From: Glomus cerebriforme
Taxonomy: Eukaryota; Glomeromycota; Glomeromycetes; Glomerales; Glomeraceae
Direction of reading: 5' to 3'
Length of the DNA stretch: 35,239 nucleotides
Assembly: GCA_003550305.1 (NCBI GenBank)
Contig: QKYT01000123.1
Location: 63,243-98,481 of the forward strand
Shown: positions 32,216 through 35,239 of the stretch, piece after piece
Numbering within the stretch: position 1 is the stretch's first letter
Layout: each line of letters begins with the position of its first letter
The notes under the pieces: model-generated
What the model was told of the DNA's origin: nothing
Databases searched by the model: none
What the model saw: the letters and a program-made list of their open reading frames with translations, nothing else
Translations under genes and position numbers: made by a program

Positions 32216-32640
32216 ATGAATGCGCCAATTGTTGACCTTAATCCTGCTGAAAATGAAAGTAATAGGAAAAACAGACATTCTTTTATAGTAGAAGGTATAT
32301 TAATATTATATTTAATTATGAATTATTATACAATTGATTTTATTGAATTTATTCTTTTTCTTATTTTTTCATAATTATATAAAGAAGAATATCTGAACTT
32401 GTCAAAAATAGTACGTGACTATTTAGCTATTTTAGGTTAATTTATAAAATTAATAAATTTTCTATTAAATTATTTGTTTATATACTATTATTATTTTTTA
32501 TAACTTCTAATGTGCCTGTAGAAAGAAAATTTCCAGGTGAAATAGATTTGGTTGAATAGAAATGATGTAGATTTAAAGATAAAACTATATAGAAATTATG
32601 TGTCTCAAAGAATAGTGAAAGTCTGATCTTGGTAGATCAA
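32216..32640 (+). pseudogene. hAT transposase C-terminal (dimerisation) remnant
   Basis: From an ATG at 32216 the reading is MNAPIVDLNPAENESNRKNR HSFIVE, an apparent intron (gtatat...aaag), then EEYLNLSKIVRDYLAI, a second gap, and TSNVPVERKFPGEIDLVE with stops following. The pair LSKIxRDYLAI plus TSxVPxERxFSxxGEI is the signature of the hAT family dimerisation domain (Dimer_Tnp_hAT, PF05699). The acceptor of the second gap is ruined and Pro replaces the usual Ser in KFPGE. No BED zinc finger or catalytic core is present, so this is an internally deleted, dead copy. It shows that hAT transposases have been in this genome, matching the two hAT-type MITEs in the window. Confidence 0.6.
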
Positions 32641-32754
32641 TCATTATAAATGATTAATTTTATAATAAAAAATAAAATAACAAATAAATTTAAACTATAA
32701 AATAATTAAACTTTTGAATTGTTTATATATTTATTGTATATAATTTTTATTCTA

Positions 32755-32865
32755 ATAAATTGAGCTGGTTTGAATTTTCAAACCAAACTCATTATCAGCT
32801 TGAGTTTTTTAAGCTGAGCTCATTGCTGGCTTGAATTCATTCAAGCCAGCTTGTGAGCTAGAGGT
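32755..32865. repeat. AGCTC-rich inverted-repeat patch, right
   Basis: Contains the near-palindrome GCTGGCTTGAATTCATTC/AAGCCAGC (32823-32850), where the two AAGCCAGC arms pair, and TTGAGCTGGTTT/AAACCAAACTC upstream. It resembles the inverse of the patch at 30667-30740, so together they may be the ends of one roughly 2.2-kb element. Confidence 0.5.
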
Positions 32866-32871
32866 ATGTTC

Positions 32872-34115
32872 CAGTGAAATTCGTTCAATCCATCATCCAT
32901 TTTTGAACAGATTAGATAATCCAGATTAAGGAATGAACAGATTTCGGATAATCTAGATGGATCTGTTGGATAACACCAGATTGATCGGATGTTATACAGA
33001 TGACCGGATTGATCAGATTGATCAGATAATCTGGTCAAATCTGGTATTTTTTTATTTTTTTTTGTTTTTGGAGGTGTTTTTTTTATTTTAATACACAAGA
33101 ACAATTATTAACGTTCTTTTTTATTCTTTTTTGTAAGAACCAACACTTCAGCTCATCTCCTGAAGATAAATGGGGTAAAAAGGGGATAGTGAGATATTTT
33201 TTATTAAACTTTAATACAAAAACATTGCTAACATTCTTTTTTTTCTTTTTTATAGAAATGAACACTTCAGCTCGACTCCTGAAGGTAATTGAAGGAAGGG
33301 TGGTTATTAAACTTTAATACAAGAATATTGCTAATATTCTTTTTTTTATAAGAACGAATACTTCAGCTCAATTCCTGAAGGTAATTAAAGGGAGGTGGTT
33401 ATTAAACTTTAATACAAGAATGTTACTAACATTCTTTTTTTTTCTTTTTTTAAGAACAAATATTTTAGCTCGACTCCTAGAGGTAATTGAAGGGGGGTGG
33501 TTATTAAACTTTAATATAAGAATGTTGCTAATGTTCTTTTTTTTTCTTTTTTGTAGGAGCGAACTCTTCAGCTTAGCTCCTAAAGGTAAATGGGGTAAAT
33601 AGGTTAAAAGGGAAGGTGTTTCTTTTTTATTTTATTATACAAGAATGTTTATTAACATTCATTTTTTTCTTTTTTGTAAGAATGAACTCTTCAACTTAGC
33701 TCCTGAAGGTAAATGGGGGTAAATGGAGTAAAATGGGTAAAAGGAGGTGGAGGGGTGTTTCTTTTTTATTTTATTATACAAGAATGTTTATTAACGTTCA
33801 TTTTTTTCTTTTTTGTAGAAATGAACTTTTTGGCTCAGCTTCTGGAGGTAAATGGGATAAAAGGGAGTAGGGAGGTATTTTTTTATTATAATTCAATACA
33901 AGAACATTATTAACATTCTTTTTTTCTTTTTATAGAAATAACTTTTCACCTACCTTCAATTACAGTATGTAAAAAATCTGGTAAATCCGGTAAATCCAGT
34001 GATATAAATGGATCATTGGATTGACTGGATATCTGTTGAACCATCTGGTCAATCCAGCGGTACAAATAGATCAATCTAAATCTGATCAATTTTTGGATGG
34101 ATGATTGGATACATG
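32872..34115. mobile_element. Possible foldback element around a tandem array
   Basis: The left part (TTCAATCCATCATCC...TGAACAGATT...GATAATCC) and the inverse of the right part (GTATCCAATCATCCATCC...TGATCAGATT...GATTGATC) are recognisably related, giving degenerate terminal inverted repeats of about 45 bp. GATCAGATT/AATCTGGT motifs repeat just inside both ends. Between them lies a tandem array (separate entry). No coding capacity and no certain target duplication were found. Confidence 0.45.
33091..33960. repeat. Tandem array, about 7.5 units of 95-140 bp, each with a palindrome
   Basis: Each unit begins ACAAGAATGTT(T)ATTAACATTCTT, an inverted repeat that can form a stem of about 9 bp with a short loop. 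It continues with a T-run, a (G/A)TAAGAA segment, CTTCAGCTC(A/G)NCTCCTGAAGG (itself an inverted repeat, CTTCAG...CTGAAG) and a G-rich tail such as GGTAAATGGGGTAAA. Unit starts are near 33096, 33223, 33323, 33416, 33515, 33651, 33777 and 33897. Open frames here are products of the repeat. Confidence 0.85.
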
Positions 34116-34569
34116 TTTGATGTAATCAATCCAAAAGTAAAGCATAGGAAATTATCCCAGTTTAATTATTTAATATAAGGTTGTTTGACATAAGAAAAAC
34201 TCTCAAAGTTTGAAAGTTAAATTTTAAGATAATGAAAGAAATAAAGGAATATCAATTCTAAACCAAGCATAATGTTAAATTGAATATTAATTTAGTCTGC
34301 TGATATGTGATAGATATCGGTGACAGTATTAATTATTTTTTTTTTTATATTTTTTATTTGGGGTTTGTTTTTTATCGCACCTGCAATATGTCGCATGGTC
34401 ACGTTACTGAATTTTTATTGGCTAAAATTTTTTGCCACACTTATTTTGTAATACATTAAAATTATGAAACTTTTTTTATACAATTATTTTTTTTCTTTTA
34501 TATTTTTTTTACTACTTTGAACTTTGAAATAGTTTTGTTTTTTNTTAAAACTTTTTCCAAATATATATT
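34116..34569. other. AT-rich stretch, no gene seen
   Basis: No coding exon, RNA gene or clear element edge found. Long T runs at 34330-34360 and 34470-34510. Confidence 0.5.
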
Positions 34570-34845
34570 AAACCTATACATTTCAATTTTCATAAGGTTA
34601 GCTGTAATATTCATGAAGAAAATCACATTTTTCATAATAGTATTAATTTTTGAACTTTTTATTTTTTGTTTACTAACGTTAGGCGTAATTTCAACCTTTG
34701 GACAAAACAAATCAACTTCCTTTATTAATTGAAAGTTATTCAGCGGATCCAAAACTGCTAGAATTTCAATTTTCATGAAGGTATAGTTTATACTTATGAA
34801 GTTATTCACATTTTTCATAATGGTACTAACTTATGAATTTTATTT
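34570..34845. repeat. Two imperfect direct copies about 180 bp apart
   Basis: CATTTCAATTTTCATAAGGTTAGC...CACATTTTTCATAATAGTATTAATTTTTGAA (34580-34657) returns as AATTTCAATTTTCATGAAGGTATAG...CACATTTTTCATAATGGTACTAACTTATGAA (34763-34836). The 106-codon minus-strand frame across it is explained by this duplication and by chance; its sequence has no protein-like features beyond the repeat. Confidence 0.65.
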
Positions 34846-35239
34846 TTTTTTTCATCCTAGAATTTCAAAGTGTATTTTAAGTATTTTCTGCTTAAGCAAA
34901 GCTGTTTTTTAAAACTACTTGTATCTTAACTTTTCTTTCTTTTATCCCATGTATTTCTATATGTTTCTAACTTTATTAGAATTATTATACAGTCTTTTAA
35001 TTTTAAAATATCACTCTTAAATCATTATTAATATTTCTTTTTGATGTTTTGTATTTAAATTTTGGGATTTAATCATCTTGATAAAAAAGTTTGTTTAATA
35101 TATTCAAAAAATTCAATAAATTACATTTTTTTAAGTATAATTTAGAATGCTTAAACATTGTGAAGCTAAATAAATATGGTATAAAATAAATAATTTGAAA
35201 GTTAATACTATTATAAAAAATGTAAATAATAAAAAACAT
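34846..35239. other. AT-rich end of the window, no gene seen
   Basis: Only A/T runs and short stop-rich frames on both strands. Confidence 0.5.

Noticed and set aside
33420..33913. Plus-strand frames with FFFF runs and repeated segments
   Set aside because: They are products of the tandem array, not genes.
34498..34818. 106-codon minus-strand frame
   Set aside because: Explained by an internal duplication in AT-rich DNA; it has an ambiguous base, no domain and no promoter-like context.
1..35239. CRISPR array, operon or bacterial ribosome-binding sites
   Set aside because: Spliceosomal introns, TATA box, LINE and hAT elements show a eukaryotic nuclear genome, and no regularly spaced identical short repeats were seen.

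Overview
The window looks like a contig piece from a very AT-rich, repeat-laden eukaryotic genome, most probably an arbuscular mycorrhizal fungus of the Rhizophagus type (Glomeromycotina). The reasons are short GT..AG introns of about 55-105 nt, diverged members of the expanded tyrosine-kinase-like kinase family with a CxxC...CxxC head and the KNWTxGNxDDIDKFIQ linker, a decayed Crinkler-type header domain, SAM/PD-(D/E)XK-like and coiled-coil gene families typical of that lineage, and many transposon remnants. Species assignment rests on recognition of families and was not checked by a search.

Layout. 1-155: last two exon pieces of a kinase-family gene (+). 2346-3824: intact three-exon protein kinase (-). 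4491-4612: a decayed kinase shard (+). 6670-8259: intact four-exon protein kinase (+). 10058-11239: single-exon DUF2235 alpha/beta-hydrolase (-). 13412-13660: small protein with a mitochondrial presequence (-). 14174-18069: decayed genes and a 232-bp hAT-type MITE with a perfect 8-bp target duplication. 18494-26219: a graveyard of minus-strand pseudogenes (Lys-rich tail, Asn/Ser-rich two-exon gene, RING-finger gene, coiled-coil acidic-tail gene, SAM-nuclease-like gene, Crinkler header). Among them sits one intact tiny gene, 22072-22191, which encodes a 39-residue predicted secreted peptide ending in NPRGPGH. 26475-34115: mobile-element territory with a second hAT-like MITE, a 5'-truncated LINE with poly(A) tail and 14-bp target duplications, a decayed zinc-finger gene, a Myb/SANT pseudogene, an hAT dimerisation remnant, and a tandem array whose unit carries a palindrome. 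The rest is AT-rich sequence without a recognisable gene.

The living genes appear to be the two kinases, the hydrolase, the small mitochondrial protein and the secreted peptide. The kinases belong to a dispersed signalling family and nothing ties the five together as an operon-like unit. The most exciting item is the secreted peptide: its C-terminus resembles the Gly-x-Gly-His ending of plant PIP/PIPL and CEP signalling peptides, so it is a candidate fungal mimic of a plant peptide hormone. A second theme is the mode of decay: the premature stops in the best-read pseudogenes can all be explained as CGA, CAA or CAG changed to TGA, TAA or TAG, which fits cytosine methylation followed by deamination.
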